Counted from the first letter of the stretch, positions 27,855 to 37,741 are shown. The stretch: 64,000 nucleotides of DNA from Desulfovibrio sp. Huiquan2017 (GCF_017351175.1 NZ_JAFMPN010000004.1:62001-126000); one strand, 5' to 3'. Made by a program: numbers and translations. The notes: a model not told the origin generated them from the letters alone.

Positions 27855-29312
27855 ATGCCGCCGGAAACCGCCGACGCCGTGGTCCGCAAATTCATCGAAC
27901 AGGACGGAGGCGTCATCGTCTACCTTTCGGACGACCATGGGTTCACCCACGCCCTGCGCAACATGGTCTCCCGGGTCATCGGCCTGCGCGGCGAGGTGCT
28001 CCTGCCCTATACCTCGCCGGACGCGGCCGTGGACAAATGCGTGGCGCTGCGCGCACAGGAGATCCCCGTCGTGGTCTTCATCGAGCGCATGATCGACAAC
28101 CGTCCGTCCACGGACTTCATCATCCGGCTGTCGCGGGAGTGTCCCGAGGCGCGCATGATCGTGCTCACCTGGGAGGCGACCCAGGAAACCGTGGCCTATT
28201 TCTTCGAACTGGGCGTGGCCCGCGTGCTGGTCAAGCCAGCCTCGGCCAACAAGGTCATCGAAGAGCTGGCTGCGGCCATTTCCCCGCCCATGGAGCTGCG
28301 CCGCCAGGCGGAGCACTGCGCCAAACTTCTGGAAGCCCGCAACTACACGGCCGCCCTGGCCGTCTCGGACCGCATTCTCATGCTCCGGCCGGACTCGGCG
28401 CGGGGGCTGGTCATGCGCGGCGACGCACTCATGGGCACCGGGCAGGTGGATGCGGCGGTCCAGGCATACATGGCCGCCCACGAGGCCAACCCCATCTTCA
28501 TGGCCCCTCTCGTCAAGCTGGCCGAGGCCTTCCGCGACATGGAGGATGAACGCGCCCTGGCCTACCTCAAGGAGTTGGACGCCATCTCGCCGCTCAACCC
28601 GGAACGAAAGATCGACATCGCCGAACAGCATCTGCGCCAGGGGGAGCACGAGCAGGCCGAATGCTATCTGGATCAAGGCGTCCGGGCCGCCGAGCGCGAA
28701 ACCCGCTCCATGGTCGGCGACCTGACGGAACGCATCGTGGACGCTGTGTCCGGCATCGCCCCGGACCTCGCCGTCAAATACCTGAACCGGGTCATCGACG
28801 GCAAACGCGTGCTCGGCCGCGACGACCTGATCCACTTCAACAGGCTGGGCATCCTTCTGCGCGGTGAAGGCCGTTGGGCCGAGGCGGTGAAGGTCTACCA
28901 AAAGGCCCTCGGGATCGCCCCGGACGATGCGGTCATCCTCTACAACATGGGGCTTGCCCACTGGGAGGGGCTGGAGCGCACAACCGCGTTGGACTGCTTC
29001 GAAAAAGCGCTGGCCATCGACCCCGAATTCTATACGGGAAGCGTGGGCGCGGCCCTGAACATCGGCTCCCTGTATCTGGAACTGCGCTATCCCGACGACG
29101 CCGTCCCGTTCTTCGAGCATGTGCTCGCCCTGGACCCCGAAAACGACCTGGCCCACGCCAAGCTCGACCAGGCCCGCCGTCAGGCCGGGGCCCGGCCCGC
29201 CTTCCCCCGCCGCCGCGCGGACGAAAAGGCCCTCAACCTCGACAATCTTCCGGACCCCCCAGAAAAAAAGGGGAAAAAGAAGCGCAAGCCGTTCACCAAC
29301 CTGGAGCTGTAG
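27855..29312 (+). CDS. Degenerate receiver domain plus TPR repeats (copy 2)
   Basis: A 485-residue paralogue of the preceding gene. The start at ATG 27855 is chosen because AAGGGGG lies 6 bases upstream; an earlier in-frame ATG at 27849 would abut that site. The receiver-like part (about 10-140) again has VVFIERMI where the acceptor aspartate should be and keeps the KPAS lysine. TPR-like repeats follow to about residue 430. The C-terminus ends in a basic, low-complexity tail (EKKGKKKRKPF). A terminator separates it from copy 1, so the two are separately transcribed or partly read through. Confidence 0.8.
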   Translation: MPPETADAVVRKFIEQDGGVIVYLSDDHGFTHALRNMVSRVIGLRGEVLLPYTSPDAAVDKCVALRAQEIPVVVFIERMIDNRPSTDFIIRLSRECPEARMIVLTWEATQETVAYFFELGVARVLVKPASANKVIEELAAAISPPMELRRQAEHCAKLLEARNYTAALAVSDRILMLRPDSARGLVMRGDALMGTGQVDAAVQAYMAAHEANPIFMAPLVKLAEAFRDMEDERALAYLKELDAISPLNPERKIDIAEQHLRQGEHEQAECYLDQGVRAAERETRSMVGDLTERIVDAVSGIAPDLAVKYLNRVIDGKRVLGRDDLIHFNRLGILLRGEGRWAEAVKVYQKALGIAPDDAVILYNMGLAHWEGLERTTALDCFEKALAIDPEFYTGSVGAALNIGSLYLELRYPDDAVPFFEHVLALDPENDLAHAKLDQARRQAGARPAFPRRRADEKALNLDNLPDPPEKKGKKKRKPFTNLEL

Positions 29313-29461
29313 GAATTTCAGGCGGCCGGGAAACGGCAAAGGGCGCAACGCCCATCTTCCTTCACGCCGCACGCCCTGGCAAAACAGCGGGCGCGACGAT
29401 CCCCACGGCGTGGCTGGCGTCCGGCCCGGCTGGTGCCCGGCCGCCGGGAACCTTCGCCCCG

Positions 29462-30346
29462 TCATCGCGATATGAGCACGATCCCGCCGAGCACGCAGCC
29501 GCAGCCCGCAATCTGCGGCCAGCCGATGGGCTCATGAAGCACCAGGGCGGACAGGATCAGGGCGGACACCGGCAGGATCGCGGTAAAGACCCCGGCCGTG
29601 GACGGCCGGACTCTGGTTATGCCCGCGAACCAAAAAATATAGGCGAACGCGGTGACGAACACACCGTAGTAGAGGACCACGAGCCAGTCGGCGGGGGGAA
29701 TGGCGGCGAGGTCGGCGGTGGCGGCTTCGTAAAGGCCCATGGGCAGGAACCAGAGCAGGCCGAAAAGGGAAATGATCGTGGACGCGGCCAGGGGGGAAAG
29801 CGGTTCGGGCACGGTCTTGCGGATGAGCAAAAACAGGGATTCGAAGAACACGGCGGCCAGGACCAGAAGATTGCCGAGCACGGGGTGCGTGGCGCCCCCG
29901 CCCCCGGCATGCGGGAAGCGGGCCAGATTGATGACCAGCACGCCCGCCATGGACAGGAGGATGCCGGAGAGCACATGGCGCGACGGGCGGTCCTTGAGAA
30001 AAAGCCAGGCGAGGAGTCCCATGCAGGCCGGAGTGGTGGAGGTGATGACGCCCGCCGAGGCCGGTCCGGTCCGGGCCAGGCCATAGAGCAAAAAGACCGT
30101 GAACAAAAACGAGCCGCACAGGGACTGGACGGCCAGCTTGAGCCAGGTCCGGCGGCAAAGGCGCGGCAGGCCGCCCTCCCGCCGCGCGAGCAGGGGCAGG
30201 AGGATGGCGAGGGCCAGGACGAAACGCAGGGCCGAGGCCAGGAATACCGGCAGATCCTCCACCATGATCTTGCCGGCCACCACGGAACTGCCGACCAGGA
30301 TCATGGCCAGGGAAAGATTGAGACAAGCGATGTATTGTTCGGGCAT
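29462..30346 (-). CDS. DMT-superfamily (EamA) transporter
   Basis: A 294-residue inner-membrane protein with about ten hydrophobic segments arranged as two EamA repeats. The end of the second repeat contains AGVFTAILPVSALILSALVL, a typical EamA motif. EamA proteins commonly export amino acids or metabolites. It is 24 bases after the AraC-family gene on the same strand, so that regulator probably controls it. Confidence 0.85.
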   Translation of the reverse strand: MPEQYIACLNLSLAMILVGSSVVAGKIMVEDLPVFLASALRFVLALAILLPLLARREGGLPRLCRRTWLKLAVQSLCGSFLFTVFLLYGLARTGPASAGVITSTTPACMGLLAWLFLKDRPSRHVLSGILLSMAGVLVINLARFPHAGGGGATHPVLGNLLVLAAVFFESLFLLIRKTVPEPLSPLAASTIISLFGLLWFLPMGLYEAATADLAAIPPADWLVVLYYGVFVTAFAYIFWFAGITRVRPSTAGVFTAILPVSALILSALVLHEPIGWPQIAGCGCVLGGIVLISR

Positions 30347-30370
30347 GGCCGGACCATGCCCCGAACGGGC

Positions 30371-31210
30371 CTAGGAGTTTTGAAGCATCTTGCGGTAGTT
30401 GGCGGGCGTGACCCCGGTCTGGCGCTTGAACAGCCGGGTCAGGTGCGCCTGGTCCGCGAATCCGCAGTCCATGGCGATGTCCGCCACGCGGCCTTCCCCG
30501 GCCAGGCGGCGACGGGCGCGCTCCACCCGGGTCTGGGTCAGAAAGGCGTGGGGCGTGACGCCGAGCTGCCGCTCGAAAACGCGGACCAGGTGGAAGGGAG
30601 ACAGCCCGGCCTCGCGGGCCAGCTCCGACAGGGGCAGGTCCTCGGCGAAGCGGTCCTCGATGATCTCGCGGGCCCGGTTCACGGCCCGGTGCTCCCGCCC
30701 GGCCCGGGGCGCGCCCCGGCGGTCGTCCGCGTGCCGCGCTATCCAGGCCGTGAGCAGCCCGAGCAGGCGGGTCTTCTTCTCCATGAGCGAGGTCTCCGGT
30801 CGTTCCAGACGCCGGTGGGTACGGTCGATACACGCGGCCAGGGCCGGATCATCGAGCACGCCCGCCCGGAAATGGGGGAGCTCCGGCCGGCGTACGAGTT
30901 CGCGCGCGGCGGCCATGAGCGCGTCCGGGGAAAGGTAGAACATGCGGTAGGTCCAGCCCGCTTCCCCGGCACCGTGGCCGTCATGCGGCTCGCCCGGCAC
31001 CACCAGGTTGACCTGGCCCCGCGCGGCCACCACGGATTCGCCGCGATAGCGGAAGCGCATGGCCCCGTCTTCGATGCAGCCCACGGCGAACCCTTCGTGA
31101 AAATGCCGGGAGAAGCGCTGGGTCACAAACCGCGCGCGCAGCAACTCCACCCCGCCCCAGAAGGGCAAGGCTGAAACGTACGCGGTTTCCTTGGACGGTG
31201 AACGGGTCAT
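30371..31210 (-). CDS. AraC-family transcriptional regulator
   Basis: A 279-residue regulator: an N-terminal cupin-like AraC-binding domain (about 15-160, with FSRHFHEGFAVG) and two helix-turn-helix units at the C-terminus (LSELAREAGLSPFHLVRVFE and IAMDCGFADQAHLTRLFKR). The layout matches AraC regulators paired with small exporters, and the EamA transporter is immediately downstream. Divergent from the DUF2157-like gene. Confidence 0.88.
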   Translation of the reverse strand: MTRSPSKETAYVSALPFWGGVELLRARFVTQRFSRHFHEGFAVGCIEDGAMRFRYRGESVVAARGQVNLVVPGEPHDGHGAGEAGWTYRMFYLSPDALMAAARELVRRPELPHFRAGVLDDPALAACIDRTHRRLERPETSLMEKKTRLLGLLTAWIARHADDRRGAPRAGREHRAVNRAREIIEDRFAEDLPLSELAREAGLSPFHLVRVFERQLGVTPHAFLTQTRVERARRRLAGEGRVADIAMDCGFADQAHLTRLFKRQTGVTPANYRKMLQNS

Positions 31211-31332
31211 GGCTCGATCATCGCCCAGCCCGGAAAGAAAGGCAAATGGCCGAATGGAGGACAGCGGCTTTCTTCCAAGGCGTTGACCTTCGAGGATATT
31301 CCCGGCTAGGACGGAGGAAACCGGGAGAGCCG

Positions 31333-32364
31333 ATGAAGTTCACGCAAAAGGACCTGGACGAGGCGGTGCGGGCGGGCGTCATCGCGCGGGAGACGCGCGA
31401 CGCCCTGGTGGCCTTTCTCGAGGACGGGCACGAGGGCGCTCCGGCCTTCACCATGACCAACGTGCTCTACTACCTCGGCGGGCTCATCGTCATCGGGGCC
31501 ATGACCATCTTCGTCACCGACGCCTGGGGGCGGCTCGGCGGGCCGGGGCATCTGCTCATAGGCGCGGGCTACGGGCTGGCCTTCCTGTTCATGGGCAATT
31601 GGCTGTGGCAGGGCAGGGGGCAGCGCGTGCCCGGCGGCATCCTGGTCACGGCCGCGGTCTGCATGACCCCGCTGACCGTTTACGGCATGCAGGAGATGTA
31701 TGGCGGCTGGATGTGGGGCGACCCCGGCATGTACTTGGATTTCTTCCACTGGATCAGACGCGGCTGGTTCTTCATGGAGGTCGGCACGGTCGTGGCGGGC
31801 CTGCTGGCCCTGCGCCGGTTCCGGTTTCCGTTCATCACCCTGCCCATCGCGTTCTGCCTGTGGTTTATGTCCATGGACCTGACGGCCGTGCTCTACGGCC
31901 CGGACTTTTCCTGGGACCAGCGCAAGATCGTCTCCCTGTGGTTCGGGCTGGCCATGCTCGTGACCGGCTATCTGGTCGACCGCCGCACCCGGCAGGACTT
32001 CGCCTTCTGGTTGTACCTGTTCGGCATGCTGGCCTTCTGGGGCGGGCTGACGAGCCTGGACAGCGACTCGGAGCTGGGCAAGTTCGCCTACTGCGGCGTC
32101 AACCTGCTGCTCATGGGCGTCTCCGTGGTTTTGCAGCGGCGGGTGTTCATCGTCTTCGGGGCCCTGGGCGTGTCCATCTACCTCGGGCACCTCGCGGCGG
32201 ACGTGTTCGACGACACCCTGTCCTTTTCCTTCGCCCTGAGCGGGCTGGGGTTGCTCGTCATCCTGGCCGGGCTTCAGTACCACAAGCATCGGGAGGCCAT
32301 CGAGGAGAAAACCCTGCGCCTGCTCCCGGCAGCCATCCGGCGAACGCTCCCCCGCTATCGTTAA
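31333..32364 (+). CDS. DUF2157-like multi-pass membrane protein
   Basis: A 343-residue membrane protein starting at ATG 31333 (GGGAGA just upstream). A cytosolic N-terminal helix pair (about 1-40, FTQKDLDEAVRAGVIARET) precedes about nine or ten membrane segments, beginning VLYYLGGLIVIGAMTIFV. The N-terminal domain plus transmembrane array resembles DUF2157-type proteins of unknown function. It ends with a basic cytosolic tail. Confidence 0.65.
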   Translation: MKFTQKDLDEAVRAGVIARETRDALVAFLEDGHEGAPAFTMTNVLYYLGGLIVIGAMTIFVTDAWGRLGGPGHLLIGAGYGLAFLFMGNWLWQGRGQRVPGGILVTAAVCMTPLTVYGMQEMYGGWMWGDPGMYLDFFHWIRRGWFFMEVGTVVAGLLALRRFRFPFITLPIAFCLWFMSMDLTAVLYGPDFSWDQRKIVSLWFGLAMLVTGYLVDRRTRQDFAFWLYLFGMLAFWGGLTSLDSDSELGKFAYCGVNLLLMGVSVVLQRRVFIVFGALGVSIYLGHLAADVFDDTLSFSFALSGLGLLVILAGLQYHKHREAIEEKTLRLLPAAIRRTLPRYR

Positions 32365-32481
32365 AGACCGGCTCCGGCCCGCGTTCCCCGGCCGGGAAGG
32401 CTCCCCCATCTCCACTTGGATTGCCCGGGGTTTCGTGCTAGAGGCTTCGCCACGAGGTTTGTTTAAGGAGAATACCCTACA

Positions 32482-34125
32482 ATGAGAGCGAAGACACATT
32501 TGGAAGCGGCGTTGAAGCAGGCGCTGGACGGACTGGGCCTGCCGTGGCCGGACAAGGCGGTCATCGAACCGCCCAAGGACAGCGCCTTTGGCGATATGTC
32601 GGCAAACGTGGCCATGCTGCTGGCCAAAGAGGCCAAAAAGGCCCCACGCGCAGTGGCCGAGGACATCAAGGCGGCGCTCGCGGACGACCCGCTCATCGAG
32701 AAAATCGAGATCGCCGGTCCGGGCTTTTTGAATTTCACCTTTGCCCCGGTCTTCTGGCAGAAAACCGTGGGCGTGATCCTCAATCAGGGCGCAGCCTACG
32801 GCTCCTCAACCTTGGGCAACGGCACCAAGGTGCAGGTGGAGTACGTCTCCGCCAACCCCACCGGGCCGCTGCACATCGGGCACGGGCGCGGCGCGGCCCT
32901 CGGCGACGCCCTGACCCGCATCCTGGAGAAGGCCGGATATGACGTGGAGGCCGAGTACTACATCAACGACGCGGGCCGCCAGATGCGCATCCTGGGCGGG
33001 TCCATCCTCTACCGCGCCCGGCAGGACGCCGGACTCGACCCGGCCGAGCCCGAGGACTACTACAAGGGCGCATACATCTCCGACATCGCCCGCGACCTGA
33101 CGGGCCTGCGCCCCGACCTTCTGGAACTCCCCGAGGAAGAGGCCGTCGAAGTCTGCAAGGAGTACGGCAAGGACGTCATCCTGCAAGGCATCAAGGATGA
33201 CCTGGCCGCCTTCCATGTGCGCCACGACGTATGGTTCTCGGAGAAATCCCTGGTGGACGACGGCAAGGTGGACGAGACCTTCGCCGACCTGACCGCCTCG
33301 GGCATGGGCTATGCCGCGGACGGCGCGTTCTGGTTCAAGTCCACGGAGCTGGGCGACGACAAGGACCGCGTGCTGCGCAAGTCCAACGGGGACACCACCT
33401 ATTTCGCGTCCGACATCGCCTACCACGACAACAAGTTCAAGCGCGGCTTCGATCTGGTCATCGACATCTGGGGCGCCGACCATCACGGCTACGTGCCGCG
33501 CATGATGGCCGCCTGTGAGGCGCTGGGCAAGCCGGGCGGCCTGTCCGTCATCCTGGTCAACCTGGTCAACCTGCTGCGCGACGGCCAGCCCATCGCCATG
33601 TCCACCCGCGCGGGCCAGTTCGAGACCCTCAAGGACGTGGTGGACGAGGTCGGCTCCGACGCGGCCCGGTTCATGTTCCTCTCGCGCAAATCCGACTCCA
33701 AGCTCGATTTCGACCTGGAGCTGGTCAAGCAGAAGTCCATGGACAACCCGGTCTACTACGTGCAATACGCCCATGCGCGCATCTGCTCGCTGGACAAAAA
33801 GGCCAAGGAAGCGGGCATCCATGCCGCGGCCGTAAGCCCGGCCTCCCTGGCCCTGCTCGATACCGAGTGGGACATGGAGACGCTCAAGCTCCTGGACCAG
33901 TACCCGGACTACGTGGAAGCCGCCGCGCGGACCCAGAGCCCGCACCTGATCTCCATGTATTTGCAAGAGCTTGCCTCGACGCTCCACAGGTACTATACCA
34001 ATTGTCACGTACTCAGCGCCGAACCCGAAGTGGCTTCGGCCCGGCTCATGCTCCTCGACAGTGTGGCCGGGGTGGTCAAAAACGGCCTCGGCCTGCTGGG
34101 CGTCAACGCCCCGGAATCCATGTAG
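32482..34125 (+). CDS. argS: Arginyl-tRNA synthetase
   Basis: A 547-residue class I synthetase. The N-terminal Arg_tRNA_synt_N domain is followed by [15 protein letters not shown] (HIGH motif) and, in the KMSKS position, the diverged MSTRAGQF loop usual in ArgS; the C-terminal DALR anticodon domain starts near residue 430 ([14 protein letters not shown]). AAGGAG precedes the ATG. The SPOR gene follows after 27 bases. Confidence 0.95.
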   Translation: MRAKTHLEAALKQALDGLGLPWPDKAVIEPPKDSAFGDMSANVAMLLAKEAKKAPRAVAEDIKAALADDPLIEKIEIAGPGFLNFTFAPVFWQKTVGVILNQGAAYGSSTLGNGTKVQVEYVSANPTGPLHIGHGRGAALGDALTRILEKAGYDVEAEYYINDAGRQMRILGGSILYRARQDAGLDPAEPEDYYKGAYISDIARDLTGLRPDLLELPEEEAVEVCKEYGKDVILQGIKDDLAAFHVRHDVWFSEKSLVDDGKVDETFADLTASGMGYAADGAFWFKSTELGDDKDRVLRKSNGDTTYFASDIAYHDNKFKRGFDLVIDIWGADHHGYVPRMMAACEALGKPGGLSVILVNLVNLLRDGQPIAMSTRAGQFETLKDVVDEVGSDAARFMFLSRKSDSKLDFDLELVKQKSMDNPVYYVQYAHARICSLDKKAKEAGIHAAAVSPASLALLDTEWDMETLKLLDQYPDYVEAAARTQSPHLISMYLQELASTLHRYYTNCHVLSAEPEVASARLMLLDSVAGVVKNGLGLLGVNAPESM

Positions 34126-34152
34126 GGGCGGGCGAACCTCCAAGGACGGAAT

Positions 34153-34857
34153 ATGGCGGAAAATCTGGAACCGAAATACAAGGTCAAGGTGCCCAAGCTC
34201 AACGCGGCCAAGCGGAAGTACGAGATATCCCTGTCCCTGCCCGGCATGATCAGCATCACCGGGGTGGGCGTCCTGGCCCTGACCTTCTTCTTCGTCATGG
34301 GCATCCTCATCGGACGCGGCTACCGGCCCGAGGCCGACGTCCCGCCGCTCCAGGAGATCATGCCCGGCAGCGAACACGGCCAGATGGTCGGGGAGGCTTC
34401 GCCACCCAAGGTCCTGACCCTTGAGGAACTGGACTACCAGGACCGACTGAAGGCTTCGCCCCAACAGATGCTCGACACCCCGGTGGCCGCGCCCAAGCCC
34501 GCGCCCAAACCCGAACCGAAGCCCGAACCCGCACCGAAACCGGCCAAGCCGGAGGCCGCGCCCGTCAAGACCGAGACCGCCGCGCCCGCCCCGGACCAGC
34601 CCGGCGAAGCCGTCTTCGATTACGTCTACCAGGTGGCCTCGTTCCGCAAGGTGGACATGGCCCGGTCGCTGAGCGACAAACTGGCCGCCGCCGGGTTGCA
34701 GGCCAAGATCGAGTCCGGCGAGGCCAAGGGCTCCACATGGCATCGCGTCCAGGTCCTGCATCACGGAACGCCGACATCCACCACCCAGATGAAGGCGGTC
34801 TTGTCCAGGTTCGGCATCAGCAAGCCATTGCTCAAGAAAAAGACCGCTGCCCGGTAA
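34153..34857 (+). CDS. SPOR-domain membrane protein
   Basis: A 234-residue bitopic protein: cytosolic N-terminus (about 1-32), one membrane helix (about 35-56, GVGVLALTFFFVMGILIG), a proline/lysine-rich linker (about 115-145, PKPAPKPEPKPEP) and a C-terminal SPOR domain (about 155-230, YQVASFRKVDMARSLSDKL). SPOR domains bind denuded septal glycan, so a division role is likely. Cotranscribed with argS. Confidence 0.85.
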   Translation: MAENLEPKYKVKVPKLNAAKRKYEISLSLPGMISITGVGVLALTFFFVMGILIGRGYRPEADVPPLQEIMPGSEHGQMVGEASPPKVLTLEELDYQDRLKASPQQMLDTPVAAPKPAPKPEPKPEPAPKPAKPEAAPVKTETAAPAPDQPGEAVFDYVYQVASFRKVDMARSLSDKLAAAGLQAKIESGEAKGSTWHRVQVLHHGTPTSTTQMKAVLSRFGISKPLLKKKTAAR

Positions 34858-34879
34858 CGGGCGGACAGGACATTTCAAA

Positions 34880-34913
34880 GGGCTGCACGGCAATTCGGGC
34901 AGCCCTTTTTTTT
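34880..34913 (+). terminator. Terminator after argS-SPOR
   Basis: GGGCTGC / GCAGCCC stem (34880-34886 with 34899-34905), 12-base loop, then eight T. Confidence 0.85.
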
Positions 34914-34937
34914 GCGGACCACACCTCGGGAGGGAAC

Positions 34938-35759
34938 ATGACGACGGTGAACACATCCTCCGGCCCCCGACAGGGGACCATCCTGTTCGTGCACGGCGCT
35001 CTGGCCGACGAGCGCATGTGGCGCGAGCACATCGAACAGCTCAAGAGCGAATTCGCGGCCACGGCCGTGCCCCTGCGCCATTTCGGCGTGAACGGCGCGG
35101 CGGACCGGGGCGAATTCGGCCTGAATACCCACGCGGACGATCTCGCGGCCGAGGCGGTCCGGCTGGCCGTCCACGGCCCGGTGCACATGGTCGCCTGGTC
35201 CTATGGCGCGGATGCGGCCCTCAACGCCGTGGTCCGCCACCCCGGCAGGATCGCCAGCCTGCTGGTCTACGAGCCGGGTTATCCTGGCTGCCTGAACGAG
35301 GAGGAGATGCACGTCTTCGGCCGCGACGCCGGGGCCATGTTCGGCCAGGTGTTTGATCTGGATGCGGCCGGACAGACCAGACAGGCCGTGGAGGCCCTCG
35401 TGGACAAGTCCGCCAACAGGGTGGGCTACTTCGCGGCCCAGCCCGAAACGACGCGCGGCCAACAGCTCGAAAACGGCCACACCCTGCATCGCCAACTGCA
35501 TCAGCAGGAGACCCCGAACCTGGGCGTGAAGGCGCTCTCCGCGATCGACATCCCGCTTACCGTGGCCTGGGGCGAGGATTCCCGGCTGTTATTCCAGGCC
35601 GTGTCCGTGGGCGTAGCCCGCGCCGTGCCCCCGGCCCGCATCAAATCCGTGGCCCGGGCCAACCACATGCTTCCCGTCGAAGACCCGCGCAGGTTCGTGG
35701 GCCTCGTGCGCGATCACCTCGGGGCCCGACCCCGATCCAAGGAGTCCGAACATGCTTGA
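34938..35759 (+). CDS. Alpha/beta-fold hydrolase
   Basis: A 273-residue alpha/beta hydrolase. The oxyanion region is FVHGALADERMW, the nucleophile elbow is AWSYGADAAL (Ser in W-S-Y-G) and the catalytic histidine is in ARANHMLPV. AGGGA is just upstream of ATG 34938. The next gene overlaps its end by 8 bases, indicating coupling with the acetyltransferase. Substrate unknown. Confidence 0.82.
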   Translation: MTTVNTSSGPRQGTILFVHGALADERMWREHIEQLKSEFAATAVPLRHFGVNGAADRGEFGLNTHADDLAAEAVRLAVHGPVHMVAWSYGADAALNAVVRHPGRIASLLVYEPGYPGCLNEEEMHVFGRDAGAMFGQVFDLDAAGQTRQAVEALVDKSANRVGYFAAQPETTRGQQLENGHTLHRQLHQQETPNLGVKALSAIDIPLTVAWGEDSRLLFQAVSVGVARAVPPARIKSVARANHMLPVEDPRRFVGLVRDHLGARPRSKESEHA

Positions 35760-36402
35760 TCCCACCACCCGACACCCCATGATCCTGCCGGACGGCACAG
35801 TCGTGAAGACCGTGGTCAACCTGAACCAGGTCATCGACCATCCGCGCATGGAAATCGGCGACTTCAGCTACTACTCCAACTTCAATCCGGTGGAGGACTA
35901 CGCGGCCGCCATCGCCCCGTATCTCTTCCCTCTCAGCCCGGAGAAACTGATCATCGGCAAATTCGTCCAGATGGCCCACGGCGCGATCTTCGTGACCAGT
36001 TCGGCCAACCACGCCATGAACGGGTTCTCCACCTACCCCTTTTGGAACTTCACCATGACCCCGGAGACCGGCTTCGATGCCGTCAAGGCCCTGTTCAACA
36101 TGCCCGGACGCAAGGGCGACACGGTCATCGGCAACGATGTGTGGCTCGGCATGGAGGCCGTGGTCATGCCCGGCGTGACCGTGGGCGACGGCGCGATCAT
36201 CGGCGCGCGCTCCGTGGTCACGCGGGACGTGCCCCCCTACACCGTGGTCGCGGGAAACCCCGCCCGGGAGGTCCGCTCGCGGTTCGACCGGAAGACCGTG
36301 GACCGGCTGCTCGCCATCCGCTGGTGGGACTGGCCGCTGGACCGGATCAAGGCCAACCTCGACGCCATTACGGGCGCGGACCTGGACGCCCTGGAGGGCT
36401 GA
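35752..36402 (+). CDS. CatB-related hexapeptide O-acetyltransferase (Vat-type)
   Basis: A 216-residue left-handed beta-helix acetyltransferase. The xenobiotic-acetyltransferase outline is clear: FSYYSNFNPVED, GKFVQMAHGAIFVTSSANHAMNG (cited in part; catalytic His in NHAMNG), and hexapeptide repeats IGNDVWLGMEAVVMPGVTVG. The family includes chloramphenicol and streptogramin acetyltransferases but also many sugar or unknown-substrate enzymes, so resistance should not be assumed. Coupled to the hydrolase upstream. Confidence 0.85.
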   Translation: MLDPTTRHPMILPDGTVVKTVVNLNQVIDHPRMEIGDFSYYSNFNPVEDYAAAIAPYLFPLSPEKLIIGKFVQMAHGAIFVTSSANHAMNGFSTYPFWNFTMTPETGFDAVKALFNMPGRKGDTVIGNDVWLGMEAVVMPGVTVGDGAIIGARSVVTRDVPPYTVVAGNPAREVRSRFDRKTVDRLLAIRWWDWPLDRIKANLDAITGADLDALEG

Positions 36403-36470
36403 CCCCACCGCCCGGACAATGCCCCTTTTGCGCGGGAAAACGCGCAGGAAAACATCGCGCGGAAGACGCG

Positions 36471-36507
36471 AAAAAAGGCCGCCGGAATCGCTCCGGCGGC
36501 CTTTCGT
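36471..36507. terminator. Bidirectional terminator
   Basis: GGCCGCCGGA / TCCGGCGGCC (36477-36486 with 36492-36501), with AAAAAA before and TTTCGTTT after, lies between the convergent acetyltransferase and YhhQ-type genes. Confidence 0.9.
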
Positions 36508-36523
36508 TTGTGATCGGTTGTCC

Positions 36524-37213
36524 TTAAGCGGACTGAACCTGGTGCTGCTTGTTGAACAGGTGCTTGGCCAGATAGATGAACGGGGTATCCAGGGCGGCCA
36601 CCACCACCTTGATGATGTAGGTGGACAGCAGGATTTCCATGAACACGTCCGCCGGAAACACGCCCCAGAAGGCGACGATGCAAAAGATCGCCGAGTCAAG
36701 CAGTTGGCTGATCATGGTCGAGGCGTTGTTGCGCAGCCACAGGTGCTTTTCGCCCGTGCGCTCGCGGATGGCGTGGAAGGCCCAGACGTCGTGCAGTTGG
36801 GAAACCAGGTACGCGGCCATGGAGGCCAGAGCCACGCGAGGCAGGAACCCGAACAGGGCCTCCAGGTGCGGCTGGGCGAAGTCGGACGCGGCGGGCTGGA
36901 AATAGAGCGCGATCTGCATGTAGCCGACCATCATCACCAGGGTCACGAACCCCAGGAGCACGCCCTTGCGCGCCTCCTTCTTGCCGTAGAATTCACTCAG
37001 AAGATCCGTGGACAGAAACACGCTGGCATACAAGACGTTGCCCAGCGTCGTGGTCAGCCCGAACAGTTCCACGGTCTTCAACACCTGGATGTTGCACAGC
37101 AACAGGTTGAAGACCATCAGGCCGAACAGCCCCACCTTGCCAAACAGCCGGTACACCACCAGAACCATGCACAGGTCCATCAATGCAAACAGTATCCATA
37201 ACAGCTCGTTCAT
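36524..37213 (-). CDS. YhhQ-type queuosine-precursor (7-cyano-7-deazaguanine) transporter
   Basis: A 229-residue membrane protein with about six segments. LSTDLLSEFYGKKEARKGVLLGF and the later VSQLHDVWAFHAIRERTG are typical of the Vut_1/YhhQ family (the first motif cited in full is conserved across members). YhhQ imports preQ0 for queuosine in tRNA. I start at ATG 37213 (MNELLWILFALMD); no good Shine-Dalgarno is visible and a small GGGG/CCCC hairpin sits just before the start. The longer in-frame extension has no family support. Confidence 0.85.
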   Translation of the reverse strand: MNELLWILFALMDLCMVLVVYRLFGKVGLFGLMVFNLLLCNIQVLKTVELFGLTTTLGNVLYASVFLSTDLLSEFYGKKEARKGVLLGFVTLVMMVGYMQIALYFQPAASDFAQPHLEALFGFLPRVALASMAAYLVSQLHDVWAFHAIRERTGEKHLWLRNNASTMISQLLDSAIFCIVAFWGVFPADVFMEILLSTYIIKVVVAALDTPFIYLAKHLFNKQHQVQSA

Positions 37214-37674
37214 GTGGGGTGACTTGCCCCCATTTCGGCCCGAGGTCAAGCCCGGACTGGGTAAGGGGACGCGTCCGCCGACTCCTTCGGGAAAGGGCGG
37301 AAGGCCGGTCCGGGAAGAGGATGGTCGCCTGCGGCCTGGATTCCGGGGGCAGCGACCGAAACCTCCAGGCCACGGCCGGGCCATTGCCGAGGGGCCAGGC
37401 ACTCGTCGCTTTACCTTTTTTCCAGGTACTTGCCTCAAAAATCATCGTTGACTGTTCAGAAGGCTCCCCCTGCCGGTTTCATAAAACCTCGGATGCGCGA
37501 TGGCCGAGGGGAATGCGGATCGACAACGGTTATCGCCTTCTTTCCCCAACACCCCGCGCCCCCCTAAGGTCCTTGCTTCAAGTATATCTCTTCCTCTCCA
37601 CAGCCTCGGACAGCGCCGCCCGCCGCCGAAAAACAGGCGCCCTTTCCATGTCCGCCCTTGACGGCGTTTAAAAG
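37214..37674. other. Intergenic region upstream of the YhhQ-type and tetR genes
   Basis: About 460 bases of GC-rich sequence without a gene I can support. I looked for a preQ1 riboswitch on the minus strand and saw no convincing match. The tetR-proximal end leads into the operator-like repeats. Confidence 0.45.
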
Positions 37675-37715
37675 TGAATATATCGTTCATTTATCAAAAG
37701 CGAACACACCATTCA
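37675..37715 (+). promoter_or_regulatory. Paired operator-like repeats before tetR
   Basis: TGAATATATCGTTCA (37675-37689) and the oppositely oriented CGAACACACCATTCA (37701-37715) share the pattern TGAAT-N5-GTTC-R. Their centres are 26 bases apart. TTGACG at 37658 with TATATC at 37679 (15-base spacing) may form the promoter, which the first repeat would overlap. Autoregulation by the following TetR protein is the simplest reading. Confidence 0.5.
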
Positions 37716-37741
37716 TTTTTAAGCAAAAGGAAGCAAGGGTC

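Noticed and set aside
35752-36402. Calling the Vat-type acetyltransferase an antibiotic-resistance gene
   Set aside because: The CatB-related family is functionally broad and there are no mobile elements or resistance genes around it.
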